Below are positions 7,152 through 16,417 of a stretch of DNA of 64,000 nt, one piece after another. The position numbers and the translations under genes were made by a program. The DNA is from Labrys sp. WJW (lineage in GTDB: Bacteria; Pseudomonadota; Alphaproteobacteria; Rhizobiales; Labraceae): NCBI RefSeq assembly GCF_001676615.1, contig NZ_LYXZ01000002.1:62001-126000 (forward strand). The letters are read 5' to 3'. The notes under the pieces are model-generated. The model ran no database searches. It was not told the origin of the DNA and saw only the letters and a list, made by a program, of their open reading frames with translations. Every line of letters starts with the position of its first letter. Position 1 is the stretch's first letter.

Positions 7152-8180
7152 ATGGAAACGGTCAACGCGCCGATGGCAAGCTACGGCATCGAACCGGGGC
7201 TGCGCTTTGCGCTCCTGCTCGATGGGAAGGGCGGCTGCTGCCAACTCGACATGGCTCAGTCGAGGGCCTGGAAACCGGGAGACGGTGTGCTCTGGCTGCA
7301 CCTGGAGCGTGATCATCCCGCGGCGGCCGACTGGGTGCACACCCGAGGCGATTTCGATCCGGTGGTCGCCGACGCACTCCTGGAGGAGGAAACCCGGCCG
7401 CGCGTGGAACCGGTCGATGATGGTCTGCTCATCATCCTGCGCGGCGTCTGCGCGACTTCGCCCGAGGAGGGAGAGGAAAAGCCCGCCGACATCGACCTGG
7501 TGCCGCTGCACCTGTGGGTCGATGGCGATCGCGTGATTTCCCTGCGCGACAAGGGCCACTATGTCACCGCGTTGCGCGACATCCGCAAAGCCCTGCACAA
7601 GGGCAAGGGGCCGAGCCATTCCGGTGATCTCCTCGCCATGATCGGCGACAAGCTGGTGCGCGACCTCGAACCGGTGCTGGATGCCATGGACGAGGAGGTC
7701 GACGAACTCGACGACTTGATCTTCCACGGCGATGCCGGCGAGGTGCGCGAGCGCCTGAAGCTGCTCAGGCGGCGTGCCGTGCAACTGCGCCGCTATCTCG
7801 CCCCCCAACGCGATGCGCTCAACCGCATGGAGCATGACGACGCGCCGTGGTTGAATGAACGCGACAAGCTGCGGCTGCGCGAGGTGATCGACAAGCTGAT
7901 GCGCTTCATCGAATATCTCGATGCGATCCGGGACCGCACCGGTATCCTGCATGACGATCTTTCCACCGTGATCGGCGAGCGCATCGCCCACAATTCCAAC
8001 CGCTTGGCGGCCCTTGCCGCGCTGCTGCTGCCGCCCAGCGTGGTGGCCGGTCTGTTCGGCATGAATGTCGGCGGCATTCCCGGCGTCGACAAGGGCTGGG
8101 CCTTCGCGACCATCGTGGGCTTCGTCACCATCACCTCGATCGTCACGCTATGGGTTCTCAAGCGCATCAACTGGCTGTAA
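7152..8180 (+). CDS. zntB: CorA/ZntB-family divalent metal transporter
   Basis: A 342-residue member of the CorA superfamily: a long cytoplasmic N-terminal domain, the coiled stalk helix rich in charged residues (about 170-285), and two C-terminal membrane spans joined by the pore signature GMNVGGIPG (about residue 307). The GMNVGGxPG form, rather than the CorA GMNFxxMPE form, is typical of ZntB, which moves zinc using the proton gradient. Start is ATG 7152 (METVNAPM). The next gene, an amidase, begins 61 bp downstream, so co-transcription up to the terminator at 9079 is possible. Metal specificity is inferred from the loop only. Confidence 0.9.
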   Translation: METVNAPMASYGIEPGLRFALLLDGKGGCCQLDMAQSRAWKPGDGVLWLHLERDHPAAADWVHTRGDFDPVVADALLEEETRPRVEPVDDGLLIILRGVCATSPEEGEEKPADIDLVPLHLWVDGDRVISLRDKGHYVTALRDIRKALHKGKGPSHSGDLLAMIGDKLVRDLEPVLDAMDEEVDELDDLIFHGDAGEVRERLKLLRRRAVQLRRYLAPQRDALNRMEHDDAPWLNERDKLRLREVIDKLMRFIEYLDAIRDRTGILHDDLSTVIGERIAHNSNRLAALAALLLPPSVVAGLFGMNVGGIPGVDKGWAFATIVGFVTITSIVTLWVLKRINWL

Positions 8181-8241
8181 GGGGTTTTACTGCCGACACA
8201 GCGGATCGGCCGTTCCATCCGCCGCATCGAAAAGACTGCCC

Positions 8242-8997
8242 TTGCAACTCGATTCATCCCTCGCCAGCCTTGCCGTCGCCTCGCCCAATCACGGCGAGCG
8301 CCTCGATCCCGTGTCGCCAGCTCTGTTGATCCTGCATTATACCGGCATGCCCGATGGCGCGCTGGCGCTGGCCCGGCTGTCCGATCCGGCTTCGCAGGTT
8401 TCCTGCCACTATCTGGTCGATGAGGACGGGCGGATCGTCCAAATGGTACCGGAGACCCGCCGGGCCTGGCATGCCGGCCAGGCGAACTGGGAGGGGATGG
8501 CTGACATCAATTCCCGCTCCATCGGGATCGAGATCGTCAATCCCGGCCATGAATGGGGTTATCGGGATTTTCCCGCCGCGCAGATGACGGCGGTCAAGGC
8601 GCTCTGCCGCGATATTGTCAGCCGCCACGGTATTCGGCCTTATCACGTGCTCGGGCATTCGGATATTGCGCCCCTGCGCAAGACCGATCCCGGCGAGCGC
8701 TTCGACTGGGCCGGCCTGGCCGGGGAAGGGGTCGGCCTTCACGTGCCTCCTGCCGCCATCCAGGGGGGGCGCTTCTTCTCCGCTGGCGAGGCCGGGCAGC
8801 CCATCGAGGCGCTGCAGGCGATGTTCTCGCTCTATGGCTACGGCATCGAAGTGACCGGGATCTACGACACGCTCACCGAGGCGGTGGTGACGGCCTTCCA
8901 GCGCCATTTCCGCCAGGCCAGGGTCGACGGCGTCTGCGATGCTTCCACCATCGAGACCCTGCGCAGCCTCATCCTGGCGAAGCAGGCGATGATGTGA
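8242..8997 (+). CDS. N-acetylmuramoyl-L-alanine amidase (AmpD/AmiD type) with peptidoglycan-binding domain
   Basis: This zinc amidase cleaves the MurNAc-L-Ala bond of peptidoglycan or of anhydro-muropeptides. The Amidase_2 domain spans about residues 1-165: LLILHYTGM (first zinc His), CHYLVDEDGRIVQMVPE, RAWHAG, SIGIEIVNPGHEWGY and GHSDIAPLRKTDPGERFDW, where the His and the Asp of KTDPG complete the metal site. A C-terminal PG_binding_1 repeat follows (QAMFSLYGYGIEVTGIYDTLTEAVVTAFQRHFR). No ATG lies at the domain start; I chose TTG 8242, after weak GAAAAGA. Upstream frame extension would run into zntB. No signal peptide is visible, favouring a cytosolic recycling role. Confidence 0.87.
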   Translation: MQLDSSLASLAVASPNHGERLDPVSPALLILHYTGMPDGALALARLSDPASQVSCHYLVDEDGRIVQMVPETRRAWHAGQANWEGMADINSRSIGIEIVNPGHEWGYRDFPAAQMTAVKALCRDIVSRHGIRPYHVLGHSDIAPLRKTDPGERFDWAGLAGEGVGLHVPPAAIQGGRFFSAGEAGQPIEALQAMFSLYGYGIEVTGIYDTLTEAVVTAFQRHFRQARVDGVCDASTIETLRSLILAKQAMM

Positions 8998-9078
8998 CTT
9001 TTCGCACAGCGTGCCGGTCCGGCCGGCGCTAATGTCATTGGCGAATGGTTCTCCCATTTCCTCCCAAAGACACAACTT

Positions 9079-9116
9079 CCGGCGTCCATCCTATCGGTGG
9101 GCGCCGGTTTTTCTTT
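9079..9116 (+). terminator. intrinsic terminator after the amidase gene
   Basis: The 12-bp stem 9079-9090 / 9096-9107 (CCGGCGTCCATC against GGTGGGCGCCGG, two G-T pairs) has the loop CTATC and is followed at once by TTTTTCTTT. It ends the zntB-amidase unit and separates it from rnpB. Confidence 0.85.
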
Positions 9117-9151
9117 GTTGACGCCGTTGACGCTTGGCGTCACACAGGCGC

Positions 9152-9554
<403 letters not shown>

Positions 9555-9766
9555 TTGCCTTTCCTGCAGATGAAGCGATCGGGCCTGAGCCCGGCGGTTC
9601 TTGTTTTTGTCACCGAACGCCGCCACATTGCAGCCGGGTGACTTTCCCGGCGGGTCTGATTCCGATTCAGGGAAGCGCTGCAGTCAGTTGAAATCGCGCG
9701 GAATTCGGGAACGAACCGCCTGTGGCGGTCCGGCGAATTCCTGCGGACTTCGAACCGGGTAATATC

Positions 9767-10018
9767 ATGGGTATCGTCTGGACCATCCTTATCGGCTTCA
9801 TCGTTGGCCTGATCGCGCGTTTCCTGTCGCCGGGCCAGCACAATCCCAGCGGCTTCATCCTCACCACGGTGCTGGGCGTGGTCGGCGCGGCACTGGCGAC
9901 CTGGCTCGGGCAGCAGATCGGCTGGTACACGATCGGCGAAAAGGCGGGCTTCATCGGCGCCGTCGTCGGGGCTGTCATCGTGCTGCTGGTCTGGCGGGCC
10001 TTTGCCCGCAGCGCGTGA
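9767..10018 (+). CDS. GlsB/YeaQ/YmgE family stress-response membrane protein
   Basis: This 83-residue inner-membrane protein matches the transglycosylase-associated/YeaQ family. The family pattern is clear: MGIVWTILIGFIVGLIARFLSPG (first span), then GFILTTVLGVVGAALATWLG (second span) and the C-terminal span GFIGAVVGAVIVLLVWRAF. I chose ATG 9767, where the family homology begins, although the ribosome-binding site is weak. Family members are often induced by stress or in stationary phase, but their activity is unknown. It is followed 170 bp later by a CsbD gene, another stress-family protein. Confidence 0.9.
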   Translation: MGIVWTILIGFIVGLIARFLSPGQHNPSGFILTTVLGVVGAALATWLGQQIGWYTIGEKAGFIGAVVGAVIVLLVWRAFARSA

Positions 10019-10188
10019 GTTTCCGAAGCTTTCGCCCGGCCCTATCGATAATTGGCCTTGCCGCTCCTGATACAGATGGATCAGGCCGCTTGATGCCATG
10101 GCGTCTTTCGCGATTGCGCGTGACATGCGGCAATCGGAAAGGTAGCCGGACGCAGGCGCGCCGGCCGTGGCAATTCAGGAGGACGGAC

Positions 10189-10371
10189 ATGGACAAGGAT
10201 CGCGTCGAAGGCGCTGCAAAGCAGGTCAAGGGCACCATCAAGGAGGCTGTCGGCAAGGTGACGGGCGATACCAAGACCCAGGCCGAGGGCAAGGCCGAAA
10301 AGCTGGCGGGCAAGGTCCAGAATGCGGTCGGCGGCGCCAAGGATGCGGCGCGCGATGCGCTGAAGAAATGA
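10189..10371 (+). CDS. CsbD family protein
   Basis: This 60-residue, highly charged, lysine- and alanine-rich protein matches CsbD: MDKDRVEGAAKQVKGTIKEAVGKVTGD, followed by repeats of similar K-G/A-x-A units (AEGKAEKLAGKVQNAVGGAKDAARDALKK). ATG 10189 has AGGAGG at 10178-10183, an excellent ribosome-binding site, which rules out the longer upstream frame. CsbD was first described as a general-stress protein in Bacillus, and small homologues are widespread and stress-induced in alphaproteobacteria; the molecular role is unknown. Confidence 0.93.
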   Translation: MDKDRVEGAAKQVKGTIKEAVGKVTGDTKTQAEGKAEKLAGKVQNAVGGAKDAARDALKK

Positions 10372-10525
10372 GGAGAGCGGGGAGCGCGGCAACGCGCTCC
10401 CCTGCAGCAGTCATTTGGGCGCCTGGCAGCAGGCGCCGTTCCTTTCGCCCCATACCGTTCCGGACTATGGTTCCGTCTGCAAGAAAAGACGTGCCGCGGC
10501 TCTCGCCGGCAAGTGGGAACAGGTC

Positions 10526-12055
10526 ATGGCGAACGAGGTTCCGGATGTGAGCATCCTGCGGCGACAGGTGGACCGGCGGCAGCTCCAGGAGATCATTGCG
10601 GGGTTGGCCGAAGGCATCTTGCTGATCGATCCTGCCGGGGGGATCGTCTGGGCCAATGAGAGGGCCCTCGACCTGCACGATGCGGGAGAACTGGCCGCAC
10701 TGGGCAGGACGCCGGCTGAATATCGGCAGACCTATCTGCTGAAATATCGCAACAACCATACGCTGGCTCCCGAACAATACCCGCTGGATCGCCTCCTGGC
10801 GGGAGAGGTGTTCGAGGATGTGGTCGTGGAAGTCGTCAAGGCGGCGCCGCCCAAAGGGAAAGAAGGATGGCGCAGCATCCATCAGCTCAGGGGACTGGCT
10901 CTTGCCGACGCCGCCGGCGATCCTGAATCCTATGTGCTGGTCATCCAGGATTTGACGGAGCGTTTTACGGCGGAAGAACGCTTCGAGCGCACCTTCGCGG
11001 CTAACCCTGCGCCAGCGATCATCTGCCGGCTGGCCGATCTGCGTTATGTGAAGGTCAATCATGGCTTCCTGGAAATGACCGGCTACAAGCGCGAGGAGGT
11101 CCTCGGCCGCTCCACCTATGAAATCGACGTGCTGGAGAATGCCGCCGGTCGGGACAGTGCCATCGCCGCTCTGCGCGAGGGGCGCACGATTCCGCAGACC
11201 GAGGCCAGCCTGCGCATGGCCGACGGTGATCCGAAGCTGGTCATCGTTGCCGGGCAGCCAATCGAGGTAGGCGAGGAGCCTTGCATGCTCTTCACCTTCA
11301 TGGACATGGAGCCGCGCAGGCGGGCAGAACTGGCCCTGCGGCAGAGCGAGGAGCGCTTCGCCCGGGCCTTTCGCATGACCCCCGTGCCGACCATCGTGAT
11401 GGCCCGCAAGGATTTCCGTGTGCTGGACGTCAACGAGGCCTTTGCCGTGGTGCTGGGCTATGCGCCTGATGAGGTGATCGACAAGCCCATCGCCCTGGTG
11501 CCGATCTGGTCTTCGAGCGCATCGCGGCGGCAGCTCGAACGGGACCTCGAAAGCGATGGAACCCTGCGCAACAGGGAATTCGAGCTGCGCAGCCGGCACG
11601 GCGAAAGCCTGGATTGCCTGGTCTCGGCCGAGACCGTCGGCATCCAGGGCCAGGATTGCGTGCTGATCGTCCTGCAGGACATCACCGAACGCAAGCGATC
11701 GGAAGTCGAACTGATGTCCGCCATCGAAGCCGTGATGCAGGACACCTCCTGGTTCAGCCGAACTGTGATCGAGAAGCTGGCCAATCTGCGGGACGGGGGG
11801 ACGTCGAACGGGGCTTCCACGGAACTCGCCGACCTGACTCCGCGGGAATTGGAAGTGCTCGGCCTGCTTTGCCAGGGGCTGAGCGATGCCCAGATCGTCA
11901 AGGCCTTGAAGCTGACCCGCAATACGGTGCGCAACCACGTGGCCCGCATCTATGGCAAGGCTGGCGTGCACAGCCGGGCCGCCGCGGTGGTGTGGGCGCG
12001 GGAGCGCGGGTTCACCGGCGCTTCGCAAAAGGCTGCACCGCGCCGCTCGAGCTGA
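10526..12055 (+). CDS. three-PAS-domain LuxR-type transcriptional regulator
   Basis: The 509-residue protein has PAS sensor domains at about residues 15-130 (IIAGLAEGILLIDPAGGIVWAN), 150-270 (FAANPAPAIICRLADLRYVKVN, then YVKVNHGFLEMTGYKREEVLG) and 275-395 (FRMTPVPTIVMARKDFRVLDVN). It ends with a LuxR helix-turn-helix at about 436-495 (LTPRELEVLGLLCQGLSDAQI, then NTVRNHVARIYGKAGVHSR). There is no kinase or receiver domain, so it is a one-component sensor. The ligand or cofactor of the PAS domains is not evident. ATG 10526 follows a modest GGGAACAGG; upstream in-frame codons exist. It is transcribed towards the transglutaminase-like gene. Confidence 0.88.
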   Translation: MANEVPDVSILRRQVDRRQLQEIIAGLAEGILLIDPAGGIVWANERALDLHDAGELAALGRTPAEYRQTYLLKYRNNHTLAPEQYPLDRLLAGEVFEDVVVEVVKAAPPKGKEGWRSIHQLRGLALADAAGDPESYVLVIQDLTERFTAEERFERTFAANPAPAIICRLADLRYVKVNHGFLEMTGYKREEVLGRSTYEIDVLENAAGRDSAIAALREGRTIPQTEASLRMADGDPKLVIVAGQPIEVGEEPCMLFTFMDMEPRRRAELALRQSEERFARAFRMTPVPTIVMARKDFRVLDVNEAFAVVLGYAPDEVIDKPIALVPIWSSSASRRQLERDLESDGTLRNREFELRSRHGESLDCLVSAETVGIQGQDCVLIVLQDITERKRSEVELMSAIEAVMQDTSWFSRTVIEKLANLRDGGTSNGASTELADLTPRELEVLGLLCQGLSDAQIVKALKLTRNTVRNHVARIYGKAGVHSRAAAVVWARERGFTGASQKAAPRRSS

Positions 12056-12201
12056 AATGCCTGATGCATCCATACTAGCAACACTGATGTAGCGGCTTCT
12101 ATTGCTGCCTGGTCCCCGGCGCTAGCCTGCAACCCTCGGCGTGCCACCGCCTCTCCAACGGGACGAGGATGCAGGCCTGCGCCGCTCATGGGAAAGCCAA
12201 G

Positions 12202-13032
12202 ATGCATATCCGCTACGGTTTCGATATCGAGATGCAGTTCTCGCAACCGACCACGCTGATCACCGTCCTCGATGTTCATCCATCGCGGCGCGGTGACATC
12301 GTGCGCGAGCAGGACCTCTCCGCCTTGTCGAACCATCCGACCCAGGCCCATATCGACAGCTTCGGCAATCTGTGCCGGCGCATCCATGTCGAGGATGGTT
12401 TCCTGCATCTGCACTGCGATGGCATCATCCGCGACAGCGGCGAGCCCGACAAGGCGGTGCAGAGGGCGAGGATCCTGCCCATCATGGCCCTGCCGAAGGA
12501 AACGCTGATCTATCTGCAGGGCAGCCGCTATTGCGAAACCGATCTTCTGGCCGATTTCGCCTGGAAGCAATTTGGAGAGATAACCGATGGCTGGCAGCGG
12601 GTTCAGGCGGTCACCGACTTCGTCCATTCGCATCTGAGCTTTGGCTACGAGCATGCCAGCGCGACGCGCTCGGCTTTGCAGGCCTTCGAGCAGAAGGTCG
12701 GCGTATGCCGCGACTTTGCCCATCTGGCGGTTGCGCTGTGCCGCTGCCTCAACATTCCGGCGCGCTACTGCAACGGCTATCTCGGCGATATCGGCGTGCC
12801 TGCCGATCCCGCCGCCATGGATTTCAGTGCCTGGTTCCAGGCCTATCTCGGCGGGGAGTGGTACAGCTTCGATCCGCGCCACAACCAGCGCCGGATCGGC
12901 CGGGTCCTGATCGGTTGCGGCCGCGATGCCGCCGATATCCCGATGATCAGTTCCTTCGGCCGCCACAGCCTGAGCAAGTTCGAGATTGTGACGGAACTGG
13001 TCGCGGAAGAGCAGGAGGCCGCGAGCGCGTAA
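12202..13032 (+). CDS. transglutaminase-like family protein
   Basis: This 276-residue cytosolic protein has an N-terminal beta domain (HIRYGFDIEMQFSQPTTLITVLDV) and a transglutaminase-like core at about residues 130-240. The core shows VTDFVHSHLSFGYEHASATRSALQAF, the nucleophile block GVCRDFAHLAVALCRCLNIPARY with Cys169, and FSAWFQAYLGGEWYSFDPRHN, with the triad Asp at 224. The canonical His of the HAW motif is Ser209 here, so peptidase or transglutaminase activity is uncertain. I chose ATG 12202; ATG 12169 is in frame but adds a segment outside the family. It lies 146 bp after the PAS-LuxR gene. Confidence 0.88.
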   Translation: MHIRYGFDIEMQFSQPTTLITVLDVHPSRRGDIVREQDLSALSNHPTQAHIDSFGNLCRRIHVEDGFLHLHCDGIIRDSGEPDKAVQRARILPIMALPKETLIYLQGSRYCETDLLADFAWKQFGEITDGWQRVQAVTDFVHSHLSFGYEHASATRSALQAFEQKVGVCRDFAHLAVALCRCLNIPARYCNGYLGDIGVPADPAAMDFSAWFQAYLGGEWYSFDPRHNQRRIGRVLIGCGRDAADIPMISSFGRHSLSKFEIVTELVAEEQEAASA

Positions 13033-13077
13033 CGGCTTCGCCGCTATCTCGGCTAAAAAGCCTGATCGGCAAGGGAG

Positions 13078-14112
13078 TTATGGTACGACGTTCTTGTCGA
13101 GAATCAGGATGTCGAGACTGCGGTCCGGCGCATAATTGTTGCGCTTGAGCTCGTAGCGGGTGCTGCTGACCTTCTTGGCGCCGTCTGCACAAAAGGAGAC
13201 GAGATTGTCGGGAAAGGCCTTGTCGATCACCAGGCCGAACCGGCCGGCCGGGTTGGCCCAACGCCCGCCGCCGACAAAGGCGTAGCCGAAATAGGTCTGG
13301 CGGGTCTTAGGGGGCTTCGAGGCTTCACCCGGCTGCGGTTTGGTTGCCGTGAGGCGCTTGGTCAAGGCGTCGGCTGCGCGCAAAAAGCCCTCATTGACGC
13401 AATATTTCTTCTGATATTGCGTCAAGGACTCGCCGGTCAGGTTGGCGCGGTCGAAATAGAGGCCGGCCGCCGAGCCGACGCTCGGCGTGTAGCTGTATTG
13501 CAGGACGATTTCCTTGCCGGCTGGCAAGGCCTGCTGGCGGACGATCCGGGACCGCAGGGTCCAGAGCGGAACCCAGTTTTCGCCCGCCTGCTCGATGTAG
13601 CCCGGCGTGCTCAGCTTGGTGCGGTCCTCGCTGCTCAGGCGCTTGAGGGCGTCGGCCGTAGAGGCGCCGGCGGGCAGCAACGGTATGTTGAGGCCCTTGA
13701 GCAAATCGGTGATTTCGCTCTCCTTGCCGCCGTCCGGCGTGAAGAAGGCATGCTGTTCCACACTCGTCTCGACCGGCTTGCCGGCGGCCCTGGCCTGGAC
13801 ATTGAGGAAATTCGGCGAGGCCGGATTGGGAATGGCCAGATCGAGATCGGCTTCGCCGGTTACCTCGGGCAGGGGGAAGGCGACCGTCAACGTCAGGTCC
13901 TGGCTCGCCTTGTTGAGGAAGCGATAGGCGGCGCGGACCTGCCTGGCCGAAAGGAAGATATCCTCCGCCTTCAATTCGAGCTGGTCGGCCGGCTCGATGA
14001 TCAGCCCGCCGGCATCGAGATTGGCAAGACTTTCCTCGGCCAAGGCGCCCGTCACGGACAGGGCAAGGGTCAAGGCTGCAGCGCAATACAGCGCTTTGGC
14101 GGGTCGGGGCAT
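13078..14112 (-). CDS. exported DUF4424 family protein
   Basis: This 344-residue protein starts at ATG 14112 (MPRPAKALYCAAALTLALSVTGALAEE) with a Sec signal peptide and an AxA-type cleavage site (GALA-EE). The rest matches the DUF4424 pattern: ASLDAGGLI-like opening (NLDAGGLIIEPADQLELKAEDIFLS), the YRFLNKASQDLTLTVAFPLPEV strand region, VEQHAFFTPDGGKESEITDLL, a central W-rich segment (NWVPLWTLRSRIVRQQALPAGKEIVLQYSYTPSVG) and the C-terminal FGLVIDKAFPDNLVSFCADG with one of two cysteines. Function is unknown; a periplasmic location is predicted. It is convergent with the transglutaminase-like gene. Confidence 0.87.
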   Translation of the reverse strand: MPRPAKALYCAAALTLALSVTGALAEESLANLDAGGLIIEPADQLELKAEDIFLSARQVRAAYRFLNKASQDLTLTVAFPLPEVTGEADLDLAIPNPASPNFLNVQARAAGKPVETSVEQHAFFTPDGGKESEITDLLKGLNIPLLPAGASTADALKRLSSEDRTKLSTPGYIEQAGENWVPLWTLRSRIVRQQALPAGKEIVLQYSYTPSVGSAAGLYFDRANLTGESLTQYQKKYCVNEGFLRAADALTKRLTATKPQPGEASKPPKTRQTYFGYAFVGGGRWANPAGRFGLVIDKAFPDNLVSFCADGAKKVSSTRYELKRNNYAPDRSLDILILDKNVVP

Positions 14113-14242
14113 CGGTTGCGAATCTCCACACCGTCGAAACGGTTCGGCGCCGATAGTGCCCGCCTTTGCGGCAGTGCGAAAGAGGGGGGATTGGTTGGAG
14201 CGCACGCAAAAAGTACCAACGATACGGTCACTGGTTTGCCGC

Positions 14243-14752
14243 CTATGGGACGTTCCTCGAAAATGTGACCAAGAGTTGGTGGGGGTCGTTCATGAAGTTG
14301 ATCAGCCCGCTAGGCTGGACCCAAGTCGCGCTCGTCCAACGATCTACGTTAACAACACGCGATGCGTTAATCGGACCGAACAGCGTGCCGGCTGCTGAGA
14401 GGTAGTTGGGCCCGAAGCGTCTTGATAGCTCGAGTTGGAAGGCCGGGACACAATCATCCTCCGCAGATTTCAAGCGCGAGAACCCCGCTTGCTGCAGTCG
14501 CCCTTCTCCCCCGAAGGTCAGATGGAAAGTTACGTCGCAGCCGGCGAATTGAGCCTTTGCCTGGCCGAAACCGACGACCATTGCGCGCTTGCCGGGATCA
14601 TAGTGCGAGACTCCGTCCACCATGGCCGGGTAAGCGGCTCGCGCTTCGGCCTTGGTCATGCCCCAGCGCAGCATGGGATACTCCGCGATGTCCTGTGCGT
14701 ATGCGGCCTGGGCGAATAATGTAAGCCAAAACAGGATGAATAGAACGCGCAT
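14243..14752 (-). CDS. small exported protein of unknown function
   Basis: I do not recognise a named family. The 169-residue product has a clean signal peptide (MRVLFILFWLTLFAQAAYAQD, cleavage after AYA). The mature part begins with LRWGMTKAEARAAYP, a pattern seen near the start of several small periplasmic proteins, and has two cysteines (AGCDVTFHLTF and DDCVPAFQ) that could form a disulfide. The composition and codon use look coding. It lies where mraZ would be expected upstream of rsmH, but it runs in the opposite direction and bears no resemblance to MraZ. Confidence 0.7.
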   Translation of the reverse strand: MRVLFILFWLTLFAQAAYAQDIAEYPMLRWGMTKAEARAAYPAMVDGVSHYDPGKRAMVVGFGQAKAQFAGCDVTFHLTFGGEGRLQQAGFSRLKSAEDDCVPAFQLELSRRFGPNYLSAAGTLFGPINASRVVNVDRWTSATWVQPSGLINFMNDPHQLLVTFSRNVP

Positions 14753-14936
14753 GTTTGCCTCACAGCCCCAATGATCAACCTACTCGATGGAGGCTGTTTC
14801 CGCGAGATCTGGCAAGGGTGGTTTCGGCACGACATGGGTCACCGGCCATGTCGTCCAATTCATCGCGATCTGCGATCGCATCATGCTGATGACGTAACGG
14901 AATTTTCAAGGGATCGACCAGGCTCCACGAACCCTT

Positions 14937-14961
14937 CATTAACCTTTCATGGGCGTTAATG
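14937..14961. promoter_or_regulatory. CATTAAC/GTTAATG inverted repeat upstream of rsmH
   Basis: CATTAAC (14937-14943) and GTTAATG (14955-14961) are perfect inverted arms 11 bp apart, 66 bp before the rsmH start. Each arm contains a TTAAC half-site like those bound by CtrA, the alphaproteobacterial cell-cycle regulator (consensus TTAA-N7-TTAA). The spacing is not the CtrA consensus, so the assignment is weak. Confidence 0.35.
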
Positions 14962-15026
14962 GGATTGGAGAAATCTGCCCGATTTGCGGGCTGGTTCCGC
15001 CTGCAATTCCTGCCTTTGAGAGTTCG

Positions 15027-16064
15027 ATGTCCGCTTCCTCCGCAACCGCCAACGAGGCTGCCCGGCATGTGCCGGTGATGCTCGCCGAGGTGCTGAAGGC
15101 GCTCGAGCCCAAGGCAAACGGGCGTTTCATCGACGGCACGTTCGGGGCCGGCGGGTATACGCGCGCCATTCTGGCGGCTGCAACCGGCGTGAAGGTGCTC
15201 GCCATCGATCGCGACCGCAATGCCATCACCGACGGCATGGCCCTGGTGTCCGAAATGCAGGGACGCCTCACTTTGGTCGAGGATCGCTTCTCCCATCTCG
15301 ACAAGCTCGCTCCCATGCTAGGCGAAGGCGGCGTCGACGGCGTGGTCCTGGATATCGGGGTGTCCTCGATGCAGCTCGACGAGGCCGAGCGCGGCTTTTC
15401 CTTTCGCAGGGACGGGCCTCTCGACATGCGCATGTCGCGCGAGGGCTCGCATACCGGGCCGAGTGCCGCCGATCTCGTTGCGGAATTGCCGGAGGAGATA
15501 CTGGCCCGCATCTTCCAGGTGCTGGGTGAGGAACGCCGGGCCCATGCACTGGCTCGCGCCATCGTCACGGATCGGCAGAAGGAGCCGTTCCTGACCACCA
15601 TGCAGCTGGCGGATCTGTGCGGTCGGGTGATCCGTTCCAGGCCCGGCGACATCCATCCGGCGACGCGTGCCTTCCAAGCCCTGCGCATCGCCGTCAATGG
15701 CGAGCTCGACGAGCTCGGCCAGGCTTTGCTGGCCGCCGAGAGGGCGCTCAAGCCCGGCGGACGGCTGGTGGTGGTGACCTTCCATTCGCTCGAGGATCGC
15801 ATCGTCAAGACCTTCTTCGCCGACCGCACCCGCAGCCAGGCCGGCGGTTCGCGCCATCAGCCGATGGCCGCCGTTCCGCCGCCGACCTTCGTTCAGACCC
15901 ATCGGGGAGCGCTGGCGGCGAGTGAGGCGGAAGCCGAACTCAATCCCCGCGCCCGTTCCGCCAAGCTGCGCTTCGCCATTCGCAGCGAGGCCCCCGCTCG
16001 CGACACCGGCACCAGTTTCCTCGGATTGCCTGAGGTAAGTCTTCAATCCGGGAGAGGCCGTTGA
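15027..16064 (+). CDS. rsmH: 16S rRNA (cytosine1402-N4)-methyltransferase
   Basis: RsmH (formerly MraW) methylates C1402 of 16S rRNA and normally opens the dcw cluster. The 345-residue product shows [13 protein letters not shown] at residues 14-26, the SAM-binding block [27 protein letters not shown], the [35 protein letters not shown] signature and the late [14 protein letters not shown] motif. ATG 15027 follows GAGAGTT at normal distance and fits the family start; the frame extends further upstream without similarity. No mraZ precedes it. The stop overlaps the TTG start of ftsL by four bases. Confidence 0.97.
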   Translation: MSASSATANEAARHVPVMLAEVLKALEPKANGRFIDGTFGAGGYTRAILAAATGVKVLAIDRDRNAITDGMALVSEMQGRLTLVEDRFSHLDKLAPMLGEGGVDGVVLDIGVSSMQLDEAERGFSFRRDGPLDMRMSREGSHTGPSAADLVAELPEEILARIFQVLGEERRAHALARAIVTDRQKEPFLTTMQLADLCGRVIRSRPGDIHPATRAFQALRIAVNGELDELGQALLAAERALKPGGRLVVVTFHSLEDRIVKTFFADRTRSQAGGSRHQPMAAVPPPTFVQTHRGALAASEAEAELNPRARSAKLRFAIRSEAPARDTGTSFLGLPEVSLQSGRGR

Positions 16065-16417
16065 CCCGTATTCTCAATCTCATCCTGGTCGGTCTGCTGG
16101 TGGCGTCTGCCATCGGTGTCTATTCGATCAAATATGAATCGACCTTGCAGGCCGAGAAGGTGGCCAAGCTCCGCCGCGCCATCGAGACCGAACGCCGGGC
16201 CATCGAATCGCTCAAGGCCGAATGGGCCTATATGAGCCAGCCCGATCGTATCGGCGCATTGGCAAAGCGCCATCTCGACCTCGTGCCGATGAAGGTCGTC
16301 CAGTCCGTCGATGTCGCCGACCTGCCCGAAAAGGCGCGTGAAGGCGACCTGATTGCCGAAAAACTCGAAGGACTCGGCCTGGCCGGGGCGCCGCAAGTGA
16401 CAGGATCGACCCCATGA
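16061..16417 (+). CDS. ftsL: cell division protein FtsL
   Basis: A small bitopic division protein that acts with FtsQ and FtsW-FtsI at the septum. The 118-residue product has one N-terminal membrane span ([19 protein letters not shown], residues 5-23) and a periplasmic coiled coil ([46 protein letters not shown]). Low sequence conservation is normal for FtsL; length, topology and position between rsmH and ftsI support the call. Translation starts at TTG 16061 after GGGAGAGG, overlapping the rsmH stop. It overlaps ftsI by four bases (ATGA), suggesting translational coupling. Confidence 0.92.
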   Translation: MTRILNLILVGLLVASAIGVYSIKYESTLQAEKVAKLRRAIETERRAIESLKAEWAYMSQPDRIGALAKRHLDLVPMKVVQSVDVADLPEKAREGDLIAEKLEGLGLAGAPQVTGSTP

